From Herbaspirillum chlorophenolicum (GTDB lineage: Bacteria; Pseudomonadota; Gammaproteobacteria; Burkholderiales; Burkholderiaceae_D), in the NCBI RefSeq assembly GCF_001189955.1, contig NZ_LFLT01000019.1, positions 36,218 through 100,217 on the forward strand: a stretch of 64,000 nt of DNA, in the 5' to 3' direction. The notes beneath the pieces are model-generated. The model had not been told where the DNA came from. It saw only the letters and a program-made list of their open reading frames with translations, and did not search any database. The first letter of the stretch is position 1. Each line of letters begins with the position of its first letter. The position numbers were made by a program, and so were the translations under genes. This document shows, one piece after another, positions 19,361 through 31,348 of this stretch.

Positions 19361-20209
19361 TTACAGGCGCGCCTTGGCCGCCTGGTAAGCAGCGTAGACC
19401 TTGGCATAGACCGGACCCGGCTTGCCGCTGCCGATGGGCTTGCCGTCCAGCGTCACCACCGGCAGCACTTCCTTGCTGGCCGAGGAGATGAACAGTTCAT
19501 CGGCGGCGAACACCTCGTCGCGCAGGATGCGGCGCGCTTCCAGCGCGATGCCCTGCCCGGCGCACAGTTCTTCCATCAAACCGTAGCGGATGCCTTCCAG
19601 GATCAGGTTGTCCTTGGGCGGCGCGGAAATCTTGCCGTCCTTGACCACCCATACGTTGGACGAGGATGCCTCGGACAGGAAACCGTCGCGGAACTGGATG
19701 GCCTCGGTCACTTCGTTTTCTGCCGCGAACTGCGCCGCCAGCACGTTGCCCAGCAGCGAGGTCGACTTGATCTGGCAGTTCAGCCAGCGGCGGTCTTCCA
19801 TGCTCACGCAAGCCACGCCGTTTTCGCGCGCGGAGGCCGGCGGCAGCACCATGGGATTGGTCATGATCAGCACGGTCGGCACCACTTCCTTGGGGAAAGC
19901 ATGCGCACGCTTGGCCACGCCGCGCGTGACCTGGATGTAGATCATCTGGTCGTCCAGGTTGTTGGCCTGCACCACGCGCTCTATCAGGGCGAACCATTCG
20001 GCTTCGTTATGCGGATTCGGAATGGAGATGGTCTTCAGGCTGCGGAACAGGCGCGCCAGGTGCTGTTGGCCGCGAAAGGCCTTGCGGCCATACATCGGGA
20101 TCACTTCATAGATGCCGTCACCGAAGATGAAACCTCGATCCAGCACGGGAACGCGGGCTTCGGACAGGGGCGTGAGTTCGCCGTTCAGGTAGACGATGGG
20201 GTCGTTCAT
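19361..20209 (-). CDS. D-amino acid aminotransferase (class IV PLP)
   Basis: A 282-residue fold-type IV aminotransferase. The motifs are VLDRGFIFGDGIYEVIPMYG, the PLP lysine in CQIKSTSLLGNVLAAQ, EASSSNVWVVKDG and LEGIRYG. These resemble bacterial D-alanine/D-amino acid aminotransferases more than branched-chain (IlvE) enzymes. It would interconvert D-alanine and D-glutamate for peptidoglycan or for D-amino acid breakdown. The ATG at 20209 (MNDPIVYLNG) matches the family start; a longer frame adds 32 unrelated residues. It is upstream of ybeD, the usual order in betaproteobacteria. Confidence 0.85.
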   Translation of the reverse strand: MNDPIVYLNGELTPLSEARVPVLDRGFIFGDGIYEVIPMYGRKAFRGQQHLARLFRSLKTISIPNPHNEAEWFALIERVVQANNLDDQMIYIQVTRGVAKRAHAFPKEVVPTVLIMTNPMVLPPASARENGVACVSMEDRRWLNCQIKSTSLLGNVLAAQFAAENEVTEAIQFRDGFLSEASSSNVWVVKDGKISAPPKDNLILEGIRYGLMEELCAGQGIALEARRILRDEVFAADELFISSASKEVLPVVTLDGKPIGSGKPGPVYAKVYAAYQAAKARL

Positions 20210-20385
20210 GGTGAATTTTCCAAGTGGTCGGGAATGAGGGAAAGCGGTGGATTCGCAGCCGCCATTCAAAGATTGTGGCATACGCAAGTGTACGGGGTTA
20301 TGCAAAAACGGTATTGCATCTCCCGTTTTTCACTTGCCGCCGGACGACGCTGGGCCCTGACTTTCACCAGGACGGCATGCGAGGT

Positions 20386-22131
20386 TTAAAGCGCCGCAAC
20401 CTCTACCCGGCATCCCTCGCCTTCGCCCATCGGCACGAACCTCCAGCGCAGCGAATGGAAGCGCGCCAACGTCTCGCGGTGGGCGATGCTGACCACCGTC
20501 ACGCCCGGCAGCTCCCGCGGCAACGCTGCGTACAGCACTTCTTCGGTTTCGCCATCCATGGCGCTGCTGGCCTCGTCCAGAAACACCAGCGCCGGCCGGT
20601 TCAGGAACACCCGTACGAAGGCCAGGCGCTGCTGCTCGCCAGGCGACAAGGCATGGCTCCAGTTGGCGGCCTGGTCCAGTCGGCCAACCAGTTGCGGCAA
20701 CCGGCACAGCGCCAGGTAACGCGCGATCGTCGCATCGTCGAAACTGCCTTCGGCAGCCGGGTACGACAGTGCCGCGCGCAAGGTGCCGATCGGCAGGTAA
20801 CTGCGCTGCGGCAGGAACATCATCGCCGCGTCGGCAGGCAGGCCGATACGCCCGCGCCCATAGGGCCAGACATCGGCGATGGCGCGGATCAGCGTCGACT
20901 TGCCGCAGCCGGAAGGGCCGCTGACCAGCACATGCTCGCCCGATTCCAGGCGCGCATCCATGCCGCGCAACACAACGCCGCCATCCGGCAAGGACAGCTG
21001 CAGGCCTTCGATGGTCAGCGCGCTGCCGGTGTGCCGCTCGACCTCGATGGTGCGCGCCATGCCTTGCGCACGCTCGACGTCGGCATTGAAGCCGGCCAGG
21101 CGGTTGATGCTGGCCTTCCAGCTGGCCAGCGTGGTGAAGGCGTTGATGAACCACGACAGCGCATCCTGCACCTGGCCGAAGGCATTGCTGATCTGCATCA
21201 GCACGCCCAGCGAGATGGCGCCGGAGAAATAGCGCGGCGCCGACACCAGCATCGGAAAAATGACCGCGAACTGGCCGTAGAAATTGACCGCGATATTGAG
21301 CTTCTTGGTCACGCGCATGATGTCCCACCAGTTGCCTCGGATGTCGTCCAGGCGCGCGGTGAGCTGCGCGCGCTCCTGCGCCTCGCCGCGATATAAGGCG
21401 ACGGCTTCCGAATGTTCACGCACGCGGATCAGGCCGAAACGGAAGTTCGCCTCGAAGCGTTCCTGGTTGAAATTCAGGCCGACCAGCGGCTGGCCGATCC
21501 ACCACACAACGGCCGAACCGACCGCCGCATAGGCCACCGCGAACCACACCATGTAACCGGGAATGCTCCATGCCTGTCCCAGCGCGGAGAAGGAAGCCGG
21601 CCCGCTCACCAGCCACAGGATATGCACGAAGGAGAGCAGCGTGACGCTGCTGGAGATGAAGCCCAGCACCAGCGACAGCGTGTCGGAAGTCAGCGCGCGC
21701 AAATCCTCGGCAATACGCTGGTCGGGGTTGTCGGAGAGGCGGCCCTGCTGGCCCTGTTCGATGCGGTAGTAGGCGCGGTGCGCCAGCCAGCGATCCATGT
21801 AGCGCTCGGTCATCCAGTAGCGCCAGCGGATCTGCAGCGCCTGCGTCAGATAGACGCTGTAGATGGCGACCACGATGAAGACGAAGGCCAGGCCGGAGAA
21901 TTGCCACAGCAGCGATTTGAACTGCGGGTAATTGTGCGCCTGGAGCACGTCATACATGTCGCGGTTCCAGGAATTGAGGCGCACGTTGATGTAGACCATC
22001 CCCAGGTTCAGGGCAATGATCGCGAACAGGAGGCCGAAGGCTTTCCATTTCTGGTCGGAAGCCCAGAACGGTTTGATCAGTTTCCAGACGGCGGCGCGGC
22101 CGGGGCTGCTGGGTGGCGTAGTGTTGGTCAT
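20386..22131 (-). CDS. ABC transporter, fused membrane and ATPase domains (YddA/SbmA-like)
   Basis: A 581-residue half-transporter. The N-terminal membrane domain has the SbmA/BacA-like order of segments: WKAFGLLFAIIALNLGMVYINVRLNSWNRDMYDVLQ, then RWRYWMTERYMDRWLAHRAYYRIE with DNPDQRIAEDLRAL. The ATPase domain has Walker A SGPSGCGKSTLIRAIA, signature LSPGEQQRLAF and Walker B ALVFLDEASSAMD. The family includes YddA and relatives that move peptides or vitamin B12-like compounds inward or outward; the substrate is unknown. It stands alone. Confidence 0.85.
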   Translation of the reverse strand: MTNTTPPSSPGRAAVWKLIKPFWASDQKWKAFGLLFAIIALNLGMVYINVRLNSWNRDMYDVLQAHNYPQFKSLLWQFSGLAFVFIVVAIYSVYLTQALQIRWRYWMTERYMDRWLAHRAYYRIEQGQQGRLSDNPDQRIAEDLRALTSDTLSLVLGFISSSVTLLSFVHILWLVSGPASFSALGQAWSIPGYMVWFAVAYAAVGSAVVWWIGQPLVGLNFNQERFEANFRFGLIRVREHSEAVALYRGEAQERAQLTARLDDIRGNWWDIMRVTKKLNIAVNFYGQFAVIFPMLVSAPRYFSGAISLGVLMQISNAFGQVQDALSWFINAFTTLASWKASINRLAGFNADVERAQGMARTIEVERHTGSALTIEGLQLSLPDGGVVLRGMDARLESGEHVLVSGPSGCGKSTLIRAIADVWPYGRGRIGLPADAAMMFLPQRSYLPIGTLRAALSYPAAEGSFDDATIARYLALCRLPQLVGRLDQAANWSHALSPGEQQRLAFVRVFLNRPALVFLDEASSAMDGETEEVLYAALPRELPGVTVVSIAHRETLARFHSLRWRFVPMGEGEGCRVEVAAL

Positions 22132-22593
22132 GGCAAGCGGGTTGGCGATGGACTTGCCGACCAGCTTGCCGTTACAGACTTAAGCCAGACTTAACATCCG
22201 CCGATGCAGGAACCTGTTCCAAGGAAGCGACAATTCGTTTTTTCCGACAAGTGTTTTCCTGTGCGGCGGTGTACGCAATCCTTCCCGTTATGAGATCATT
22301 CGGCTTCATCTTTTCCTTCTGCAACGCTCCGGCTCCCTAAAATGGCCGGATGCCGCAGGAAAACAGTAAGGAAGACAAGCCATCGCCGTACCGGGCAACA
22401 AAATAAGCGGCCTTAAGCCGCACCCGCCCAGCAACACCTGCGCGCACGGTCATCCGATCGATACCGACTTCCCGGCGCGCAACGATGAATGAATAATAAT
22501 TGACGCCCCGCCTGCCCGGCCCGACACGCTCACATCGACCGTCGGCGTCGCGGCGACGCCACTTGCGGCAGGCCCGGCTTTTGTGGAGTTTGC
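22132..22593. other. Intergenic stretch between two divergent ABC transporter genes
   Basis: About 460 bp with no gene I can support. It must hold the two outward promoters. I see only the short repeat GACTTAAGCCAGACTTAACA near 22177-22196, and no clear hairpin or RNA. Confidence 0.45.
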
Positions 22594-24453
<1,860 letters not shown>

Positions 24454-24476
24454 GGAAAACGCAAGGTCTGGAGATG

Positions 24477-24505
24477 GCCCCGTCAATGTGACGGGGCTTT
24501 TTTTT
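24477..24505 (+). terminator. Intrinsic terminator after the ABC exporter
   Basis: GCCCCGTCA, loop ATG, TGACGGGGC, then eight T residues. Confidence 0.92.
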
Positions 24506-24552
24506 GCGGGAAGCGCTCAGCAAGACAAAACTCCCCGACATCACCGCGACGC

Positions 24553-26907
24553 TCACTCCAGCGTGAACGAAGCCGTCTTCACGTCCTTGGAATCGAGCCC
24601 CACCTGCACCTGGAATTCGCCCGGCTCGGCCACGTGTTCCAGCTTGGCGTTGTAGAAGCTGAGCGCCTTCGCATCGATGGTGAAGCGCACTTCCTTTTGC
24701 TCGCCCGGCTGCAGCAACACCTTGCGGAAGTCCTTCAGCTCCTTGACCGGACGCACCACCGAAGCGGCCACATCGCGGATGTACAACTGCACCACGGTAG
24801 CGCCGGCGCGGCGGCCGGTGTTCTTCACGGTGACCGTGGCATCGACGCGGCCATCGGCTTTCATCACCGGCTGTGACATGGTCACACCGGACAGGCTGAA
24901 CTCGGTGTAGCTCAAGCCATAGCCGAATGGGTAGAGCGGTCCGTTGGGTTCTTCGAAGTACTGCGAGGTGTAGTTGCCCGGCTTGCCTTCGGTGAACGGA
25001 CGGCCCAGGCGCGCGTGGTTGTAGTAGCTGGGGATCTGGCCCACCGAGCGCGGGAAGGTGATCGGCAATTTGCCCGAGGGGTTGACGTCGCCGAACAGGA
25101 TGTCGGCAATCGCATGGCCGCCTTCAGTGCCGGTGTACCAGGTCTCGAGAATGGCGGAAGCATTGTCGCGCGCCCAGTTCAGGTCCAGCGGACGGCCGTT
25201 CATCAGTACCAGCACCAGCGGCTTGCCGGTGGCCTTCAACGCCTTGAGCAAGGCCATCTGGTTCTCCGGCAACGTCAGCTGCGTGCGGCTCGACGACTCG
25301 TGCGACATGCCGCGCGACTCGCCCACTGCCGCCACGACCACGTCCGCACTGCGCGCCGCCTTGACCGCCTCGGCGATCATGGCTTGCGGGCTGCGCTTGT
25401 CCTGCACCACCTCGGGGTCGTCCCAGTTGAGGAAGTTGAGGTAGTCGACGATGTGCTTGTCTTCAGTGATGTTGGCGCCGCGCGCGTAGACCAGTTTGGC
25501 CTTGGCGCCGAGCGCATCCTGCAGGCCCTGTTTCAGCGTGACGGTCTGCTTGTCCACTCCTGCCCCCGACCAGCTGCCCAGCATGTCGATATGCGAATCC
25601 GCCAGCGGGCCGACCAGTGCGATGGCTCCCGTCTTCTTCAGCGGCAACGTGGCATTGCGGTTTTCCAGCAGCACCATGGACTGTTGCGCTACCTCACGCG
25701 CGGCGGCGCGGTGCAGGCGGCTCTCGGCATTCACGCTGGGCGGATCGCCGGCGGCCTGGCCGATGCGCACGTAAGGGTCCTGGAACAGGCCCATGTCGTA
25801 CTTGGCGCCAAGGATCTCGCGCACGGCATTGTCGAGATCCTGCTGCGCTACCTTGCCCGACTTGAGCAAGCCCGGCAGCTGGCTGAGGTAGACCTGGTCG
25901 GCCATGCTCATGTCGGTGCCGGCCTTGATCGACAGTTGCGCCGCTTCGGCCTCGTCGCGCGCCACGCCGTGGTTCACCAGTTCGGTGATGGCGCCGTGGT
26001 CGCTTACGGTCAGCCCTTTGAAGCCCCACTCGCGGCGCAGCAGGTCTTGCAGCAGCCAGACATTGGATGTGGCAGGCGTGCCGTTGATGGAGTTGAGCGC
26101 CACCATGATCGCGCCGGCGCCGGCATCCACTGCGGCGCGATAAGGCGGCAGGTAGTCGTTGTACATGCGCTGCGGGTCCATGTTGACCACGTTGTAGTCG
26201 CGTCCGCCCTCGACCGCGCCATACAGCGCGAAGTGCTTGACGCTGGCCATCAGGCGGTCGGCGGCGATGGGCTTCTTCTCGCCCTGCAGCGCGCGCACCG
26301 AGACTTCAGCGATGCGCGACACCAGATACGGATCTTCGCCGAAGCCTTCCGAAGTACGGCCCCAGCGCGGATCGCGGCTGATGTCGACCATCGGTGCGAA
26401 GGTCATGTCGATACCGTCGGCAGCGGCTTCTTCGGCGGCGGTGCGCATGGCGGTGGCGACCACGTCCAGGTCCCAGCTCGAGGCCAGCCCGAGGCCGATC
26501 GGGAAAGTGGTGCGATGGCCGTGGATCACGTCGTAGGCGAAGAACATCGGGATCTTCAGGCGCGAACGCATGGCGCCATCCTGCAACGGCCGGTTGTCGG
26601 CGCGCGTGACCGAGTTGAAGGTACCGCCGACGCGACCGGCGGCGATTTCATCGGCCAGTTTTTTGGCAGGCATGTCGGGGCCGATGCTGACCAGGCGCAA
26701 TTGGCCGATCTTTTCATCAACCGTCATCTGCGACATCAGGTCATTGATGAAGGCGGCCTTATCGCCAAGCAGGGCCGGCTTGCCCTGCGCATATGCCTGC
26801 GGCGCCAGGAGGCTGACGGCACAGGCCAGCGCACACACTGATGCAATGTAGCGATGACGTGAACGGCGCGCGTGAGCGGCCGGCCTGGCGGGGTGCTTGA
26901 TGAACAC
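24553..26907 (-). CDS. bglX: Periplasmic GH3 beta-glucosidase, BglX type
   Basis: A 784-residue secreted glycoside hydrolase. The signal peptide runs to about residue 40 (ending QAYAQ). The GH3 N-terminal barrel has GRVGGTFNS, FAYDVIHGHRTTFP and KHFALYGAVEGGRDYN. The nucleophile aspartate is Asp303 in GLTVSDHGAI. The second domain includes GESRGMSHESSSRTQLTLP, and the C-terminal fibronectin-III-like domain ends the protein. It releases glucose from beta-linked oligosaccharides in the periplasm. It is divergent from opgG across 314 bp, which hints that its substrate may be periplasmic beta-glucan. Confidence 0.92.
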   Translation of the reverse strand: MFIKHPARPAAHARRSRHRYIASVCALACAVSLLAPQAYAQGKPALLGDKAAFINDLMSQMTVDEKIGQLRLVSIGPDMPAKKLADEIAAGRVGGTFNSVTRADNRPLQDGAMRSRLKIPMFFAYDVIHGHRTTFPIGLGLASSWDLDVVATAMRTAAEEAAADGIDMTFAPMVDISRDPRWGRTSEGFGEDPYLVSRIAEVSVRALQGEKKPIAADRLMASVKHFALYGAVEGGRDYNVVNMDPQRMYNDYLPPYRAAVDAGAGAIMVALNSINGTPATSNVWLLQDLLRREWGFKGLTVSDHGAITELVNHGVARDEAEAAQLSIKAGTDMSMADQVYLSQLPGLLKSGKVAQQDLDNAVREILGAKYDMGLFQDPYVRIGQAAGDPPSVNAESRLHRAAAREVAQQSMVLLENRNATLPLKKTGAIALVGPLADSHIDMLGSWSGAGVDKQTVTLKQGLQDALGAKAKLVYARGANITEDKHIVDYLNFLNWDDPEVVQDKRSPQAMIAEAVKAARSADVVVAAVGESRGMSHESSSRTQLTLPENQMALLKALKATGKPLVLVLMNGRPLDLNWARDNASAILETWYTGTEGGHAIADILFGDVNPSGKLPITFPRSVGQIPSYYNHARLGRPFTEGKPGNYTSQYFEEPNGPLYPFGYGLSYTEFSLSGVTMSQPVMKADGRVDATVTVKNTGRRAGATVVQLYIRDVAASVVRPVKELKDFRKVLLQPGEQKEVRFTIDAKALSFYNAKLEHVAEPGEFQVQVGLDSKDVKTASFTLE

Positions 26908-27221
26908 GTAAATTCCTCTCTTTTTATAGGACGCATCTCACGCCTGTGGATGAAATGCGTTCTGAAACTTTGACCGCGGCACGTCCTCATACTGGAGGCG
27001 CCGCGGACTGGAAACGGATGATGCCGTCGGTGCGGGAGCCCTGGCGCGATGAATGCTTGCGCATTTTCCTGCGCATTTGCTTGTTCTATGACGTGCCGGT
27101 GGCTGGACGGTTCGCTATATTATTCTGTTTTAATGCTTGCCGGGCTCTGCCCCCGCTGCCGATCGCAGCGCAAAGTTGCCATGGCGGCACCTGCAGGCGC
27201 CGCGTCCTTATGGAGAAATAA
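26908..27221. other. Divergent promoter region of bglX and opgG
   Basis: The 314 bp between two outward-facing genes holds their promoters. An AT-rich TATATTATTCTG tract at 27116-27127 is a candidate -10 region for opgG, but I could not pair it with a good -35 box. No operator palindrome stands out. Confidence 0.4.
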
Positions 27222-28799
27222 GTGATTCTGAACGTGTTCAAGCGCATTCCCCTGCCCAGCGCCTTGCTGTTGTCTGCCGCCCTGCTGGCAACGGCTGCGC
27301 AGGCCCAGACTTTTTCGCTGGACCAGGTGACGGCCCGCGCCAAGGAACTGGTCGAGCAGCCTTACCGCAAGCCTGTGAGCAATCTGCCGCCGGTGTTTTC
27401 CAGCATGCAGTTTGCCGACTATATGAAGATCCAGCCCAAGAGCGAGAAGTTCGAATGGCGCGACCAGAAGACGCCATTCAAACTGGCCTTCTACCACCAG
27501 GGCATGCAGTTCAACTCGCCGGTACTGATCCATGAAATCGTCGGCGGCCGCATGCAAGAGATCGGCTACAGCACCGACCGCTTCGACTTCGGCGACCTGC
27601 ATTTCGACAAGGAGAGCACTTCGCACCTGGGATATGCGGGCTTTCGCGTGGTCTATCCGGTCAACAGCCCCGGCAAGGAAGACGAGGTGATGAGCGTGCT
27701 GGGCGCGAGCTATTTTCGCGTGATCGGCAAGGGGCAGGTGTACGGCCTGTCTGCGCGCGGCCTGGCCATCGATACCGCGATGATGAGCGGCGAGGAATTC
27801 CCGCACTTCACCGAATTCTGGATCCAGCGCCCCGCCAGCGGCGACAAGCAGCTGACCTTCTACGCCCTGCTCGACTCCCCGCGCGCCACCGGCGCCTACA
27901 AGTTCACCCTCACGCCCGGCCAGGATTCGGTGCTGGATGTGCAGGCGCGCGTGTTCTTGCGCGGCGAGGTGGCCCGCCTGGGCATCGCGCCGCTGACCAG
28001 CATGTTCCTGTTCGGTCCCAACCAGCAATCGTCCAGGCGCAACTTCCGTCCGGCCATCCATGACTCCAACGGCCTGGCGATCCACACCGGTTCCGGCGAA
28101 TGGCTGTGGCGTCCGCTCAACGATCCGCAGAACGTGGAAGTGAGTTCGTTCGAAGTAACCAATCCCAAGGGCTTCGGCCTGCTGCAGCGCGGCCGCGAGT
28201 TCGCCAATTTCGAGGACCTGAAAGACCGCTACGACCTGCGCCCGAGCGCATGGATCGAGCCCAGGGGCGACTGGGGCAAAGGCGCCGTGCAGCTGGTGGA
28301 AATTCCCACTGCCGACGAAACCAACGACAACATCGTAGCCTACTGGCTGCCGGCGCAATTGCCGGCCAAGGGTGTGCCGATGGCTTTCGATTACCGCATC
28401 CACTGGACCATGGACGAGGCCGCGATCCTGAAGGATGAAGTAAGCTGGGTGAAGCAGACGTTCCACACCGATGGCGAGCTGACCCAGGCCAACCTGATCC
28501 GCAGCTTCGACGGCACGACCGCCCTGCTGGTCGACTTCACCGGCCCGGCACTGGCCAAGCTGCCGGCCGGCGCGCAGGTCAGTCCGCAAGTCAGCATCAG
28601 CAACAACGGCGAACTGATCGATGCCAAACTGCAACCCAACCCGGCTATCAACGGCTGGCGCCTGACGCTGCGGGTCAAGGTCCGGAATTCGGCGCAGGCG
28701 GTGGAGTTGCGTGCGGCGCTGTTGTCCGGTCCCAAGGTGCTGACCGAGACCTGGAGCTACCAGTTGCCGCCGCGTTCGGATGTGCAGCGGACGTTCTGA
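27222..28799 (+). CDS. opgG: Periplasmic glucan protein OpgG/MdoG
   Basis: A 525-residue secreted protein beginning at GTG, with a signal peptide ending ATAAQAQ and the OpgG domain order. The [21 protein letters not shown] start is followed by [77 protein letters not shown] and [24 protein letters not shown]. coli OpgG is needed for osmoregulated periplasmic glucan, and OpgG/OpgD proteins have more recently been placed in glycoside hydrolase family GH186. The usual partner opgH, the glucan synthase, is not next to it: a terminator and parB follow. Opposite it is bglX. Confidence 0.93.
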   Translation: MILNVFKRIPLPSALLLSAALLATAAQAQTFSLDQVTARAKELVEQPYRKPVSNLPPVFSSMQFADYMKIQPKSEKFEWRDQKTPFKLAFYHQGMQFNSPVLIHEIVGGRMQEIGYSTDRFDFGDLHFDKESTSHLGYAGFRVVYPVNSPGKEDEVMSVLGASYFRVIGKGQVYGLSARGLAIDTAMMSGEEFPHFTEFWIQRPASGDKQLTFYALLDSPRATGAYKFTLTPGQDSVLDVQARVFLRGEVARLGIAPLTSMFLFGPNQQSSRRNFRPAIHDSNGLAIHTGSGEWLWRPLNDPQNVEVSSFEVTNPKGFGLLQRGREFANFEDLKDRYDLRPSAWIEPRGDWGKGAVQLVEIPTADETNDNIVAYWLPAQLPAKGVPMAFDYRIHWTMDEAAILKDEVSWVKQTFHTDGELTQANLIRSFDGTTALLVDFTGPALAKLPAGAQVSPQVSISNNGELIDAKLQPNPAINGWRLTLRVKVRNSAQAVELRAALLSGPKVLTETWSYQLPPRSDVQRTF

Positions 28800-28837
28800 T
28801 CGCCAGCCTCCTAAAAATTATTTATATAATTAATTCC

Positions 28838-28864
28838 AGCCGCTTCCGTTGAAGCGGCTTTTTT
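28838..28864 (+). terminator. Intrinsic terminator after opgG
   Basis: AGCCGCTTC, loop CGTT, GAAGCGGCT followed by T residues. Confidence 0.9.
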
Positions 28865-28875
28865 ACGATCCAAAT

Positions 28876-28908
28876 GAAAATGCCGTCCAGCCTGAACTGG
28901 ACGGCATT
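28876..28908 (-). terminator. Intrinsic terminator after parB
   Basis: AATGCCGTCCAG and CTGGACGGCATT form a 12-bp stem. Read on the minus strand, the stem is followed by TTTTCATTT. Confidence 0.8.
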
Positions 28909-28943
28909 GCGGCTTGACGTGCTGCCGGCTTATCCGATTAGCC

Positions 28944-29858
28944 TCAGGACTCCACCGATTCCCCGCGCAGGCGGGTAATCACGCCATCCAGCGCATCGAG
29001 ATCGTTGAAGCTGATGACCAGTTGCCCCTTGTTCTTGGCGCCGGTCTTGATGCTGACCTGAGTGGCCAGCAGGTCGGACAGCTCTTCTTCCAGGCGTGCG
29101 ATGTCGCGCGATTTTTCCTTGCCTTCACGCGGCTTCGCGGCCTGTTCTGCAGAGGCACGCGTGACCAGCTTTTCGGCGTCGCGCACCGACATGCGCTTGG
29201 CGACGATCTGGTTGGCCAGCTGGATCTGGGTAGCCGAGTCGACCACCAGCAGCGCACGGGCATGGCCCATGTCGATGTCGCCGGCCATGAGCATGGTCTG
29301 CACCGGCTTGGCCAGGTTCAGCAGGCGCAGCAGGTTGGACACTGCGCTGCGCGAACGGCCCACGGCAACCGCAGCCTGTTCGTGCGTGAACGAAAAGTCG
29401 GTGATCAGGCGGTGAATGCCTTGCGCCTCTTCCAGCGGATTGAGGTCTTCGCGCTGCATGTTTTCGATCAGCGCCATGGCGGCGGTGGTCTGGTCGTCGA
29501 CGTTCTTGACCAGCACCGGCACCTCGGTCAGGCCGGCGATCTTGGCGGCGCGGAAACGGCGCTCGCCGGCGATGATCTCGTAGATATCCTTGCCGTTCTT
29601 CTGGCCGATGGCGCGGATCAGGATCGGCTGCAGCAAGCCTTGTTCCTTGATCGAGGCTGCCAGTTCATTGAGCGCACCTTCGTCCATGCGGCTACGCGGC
29701 TGGTATTTGCCGGCCTGCAGCTCGGTCACCGCCATCACGCTGGGCAGGCCAGCTTGCGCGGCTTGCGCCTGGGCTTCTTCGGTAATGTCGGACGAGCCGC
29801 CCAGAAGCGCATCGAGTCCGCGCCCCAAGCCTTTGGATTTTTTCAGTGATGTTGCCAT
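28944..29858 (-). CDS. parB: Chromosome-partitioning protein ParB
   Basis: A 304-residue chromosomal ParB. It has the N-terminal KGLGRGLDALLG motif that contacts ParA and the CTPase segments QPRSRMDEGALNELAASIKEQGLLQPI, GERRFRAAKIAG and LIENMQREDLNPLEEA. The HTH (FTHEQAAVAVGRSRSAVSNLLRLLNL) binds parS, and a C-terminal dimerisation region ends the protein. It loads at parS and spreads as a CTP-dependent clamp. Two perfect parS sites lie at 34702 and 34796. It starts 15 bp after parA. Confidence 0.96.
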   Translation of the reverse strand: MATSLKKSKGLGRGLDALLGGSSDITEEAQAQAAQAGLPSVMAVTELQAGKYQPRSRMDEGALNELAASIKEQGLLQPILIRAIGQKNGKDIYEIIAGERRFRAAKIAGLTEVPVLVKNVDDQTTAAMALIENMQREDLNPLEEAQGIHRLITDFSFTHEQAAVAVGRSRSAVSNLLRLLNLAKPVQTMLMAGDIDMGHARALLVVDSATQIQLANQIVAKRMSVRDAEKLVTRASAEQAAKPREGKEKSRDIARLEEELSDLLATQVSIKTGAKNKGQLVISFNDLDALDGVITRLRGESVES

Positions 29859-29873
29859 TGGATTGCCTGTTAC

Positions 29874-30644
29874 TTATAAGGTCTTGATGCGCTCGACCAT
29901 TTCCGCGCCGAACGCGATATAGGCTTGCGCACCCTTGGAGTTGGGATCGAAGTTCACGCCCGGCACGCCGTAGGACGGCGCTTCTGCCAGACGCACGTTG
30001 CGCGGGATGACGGTCTTGAAGACCTTGTCGCCGAAGTGCTGCTCAAGCTGGTCGGAGACTTGCTGCGACAGCGTCATGCGCGGGTCGAACATCACGCGCA
30101 AGAGGCCGATCACCTTCAGCTCCGGGTTCAGCTTGGCATGCACCTTCTTGATGGTGTTGACCAGGTCGGACAGGCCTTCCAGCGCGTAGTACTCGCACTG
30201 CATCGGGATGATCACGCCATGCGCCGAACACAAGCCGTTCAGCGTGAGCATGGATAGCGCCGGCGGACAATCGACCAGGATGAAGTCGTAGTCGTCGGCC
30301 ACGGAAGCGAAGGCGTTTTTCAAACGCGCCTCGCGCTGCTCCAGCTCGACCATTTCGACTTCGGCGCCGGCCAGTTCGCGGTTGGCTGGCAGCACGTCGA
30401 AGTTGCCGGCTTCCGAGGTCTTGCGCACGCTGCGGATGTCGGACATCCCCAGCAGCACTTCGTAGATCGAGCCTTCCAGCGTCGCCTTGTTGATGCCGGC
30501 GCCCATGGTGGCGTTGCCCTGGGGGTCGAGGTCAGCCAGCAAGACCCGTTGGTTCAGTTGCGCCAGACCGGCGGCGAGGTTGACTGCTGTGGTGGTTTTA
30601 CCGACGCCGCCCTTTTGGTTGGCGACGCAAAAAATTTTAGCCAT
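29874..30644 (-). CDS. parA: Chromosome-partitioning ATPase ParA (Soj)
   Basis: A 256-residue deviant Walker ATPase: FCVANQKGGVGKTTTAVNLAAGLA at the N-terminus, ADLDPQGNATMGAG as A', and DDYDFILVDCPPALSMLTLNGL as Walker B. It forms a nucleoid-bound gradient that moves ParB-parS complexes. It is the next to last gene of the leftward mnmG-rsmG-lipocalin-LysE-parA-parB run, seven bases after the LysE gene. Confidence 0.96.
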   Translation of the reverse strand: MAKIFCVANQKGGVGKTTTAVNLAAGLAQLNQRVLLADLDPQGNATMGAGINKATLEGSIYEVLLGMSDIRSVRKTSEAGNFDVLPANRELAGAEVEMVELEQREARLKNAFASVADDYDFILVDCPPALSMLTLNGLCSAHGVIIPMQCEYYALEGLSDLVNTIKKVHAKLNPELKVIGLLRVMFDPRMTLSQQVSDQLEQHFGDKVFKTVIPRNVRLAEAPSYGVPGVNFDPNSKGAQAYIAFGAEMVERIKTL

Positions 30645-30651
30645 GTCTTTT

Positions 30652-31284
30652 TTATTGAGTAGTCAACTTGATGCCGAAACCGATCAGGAACACGCCTGCC
30701 GCGCGCGAAGCCAGGGTAGCGATGGTGCGGTTGCGCGCCAGACGCCGCGCAGCCGCATTGCCGATCAGGACCAGGATGCTGCCGTAGAAAACGGTGCAGC
30801 AGCAGATCACCGCGCCCATCGTGACAAAAGTGAGCGCACCCTGTTGCGTGGCGGGGTCCAGGAACAGCGGGAAGAACGCCATGTAAAACACGATGGCTTT
30901 CGGGTTGATCAGCGTCACCAGAAAGCCGCGCCGGAAATCCGCAGCGTTGGAAAAGGGTACGACTGTACCACCGCCCTCGCCTCTTGCAAACAACAGCCGC
31001 AGTCCGAGGTAGGCCAGATAGGCCGCGCCCAGGTACTGCATGCCGCGAAACAGCAGCGGATTGGCATGCAGCAGCGCCGCCACACCAATGGCCGCCAGGA
31101 ACATCAGGACGATGTCGCCCAGCATCAGCCCGGCAATAGCCGCGAAGCCGCCGCGCAAGCCATGCTTGGCCGAGCAGGTCAGTACACAAAAAGTGCCGGG
31201 GCCCGGCAACAGCAGGAACACCATGGTGGCGGCAACCAGTTGCCAGATGTCGGTGATGCCGATGGTATGAAACAGTGCCTGCAT
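30652..31284 (-). CDS. LysE family exporter
   Basis: A 210-residue membrane protein with about six hydrophobic segments. It has the LysE/RhtB signatures LLPGPGTFCVLTCSAKHGLRGGFAAIAGLMLGD and RRGFLVTLINPKAIVFYMAFFPLF. Members export amino acids; the substrate here is unknown. GGAGAGG precedes the ATG at 31284. The gene sits between the lipocalin gene and parA, spaced closely enough to be co-transcribed. That is an unusual insertion in the rsmG-parAB block. Confidence 0.88.
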   Translation of the reverse strand: MQALFHTIGITDIWQLVAATMVFLLLPGPGTFCVLTCSAKHGLRGGFAAIAGLMLGDIVLMFLAAIGVAALLHANPLLFRGMQYLGAAYLAYLGLRLLFARGEGGGTVVPFSNAADFRRGFLVTLINPKAIVFYMAFFPLFLDPATQQGALTFVTMGAVICCCTVFYGSILVLIGNAAARRLARNRTIATLASRAAGVFLIGFGIKLTTQ

Positions 31285-31348
31285 ATTGCCTCTCCCTTTG
31301 CTGTTCTTGCCGTCCCGCAGTCATTGCGGACGCGGCGGCGTTTATTCA

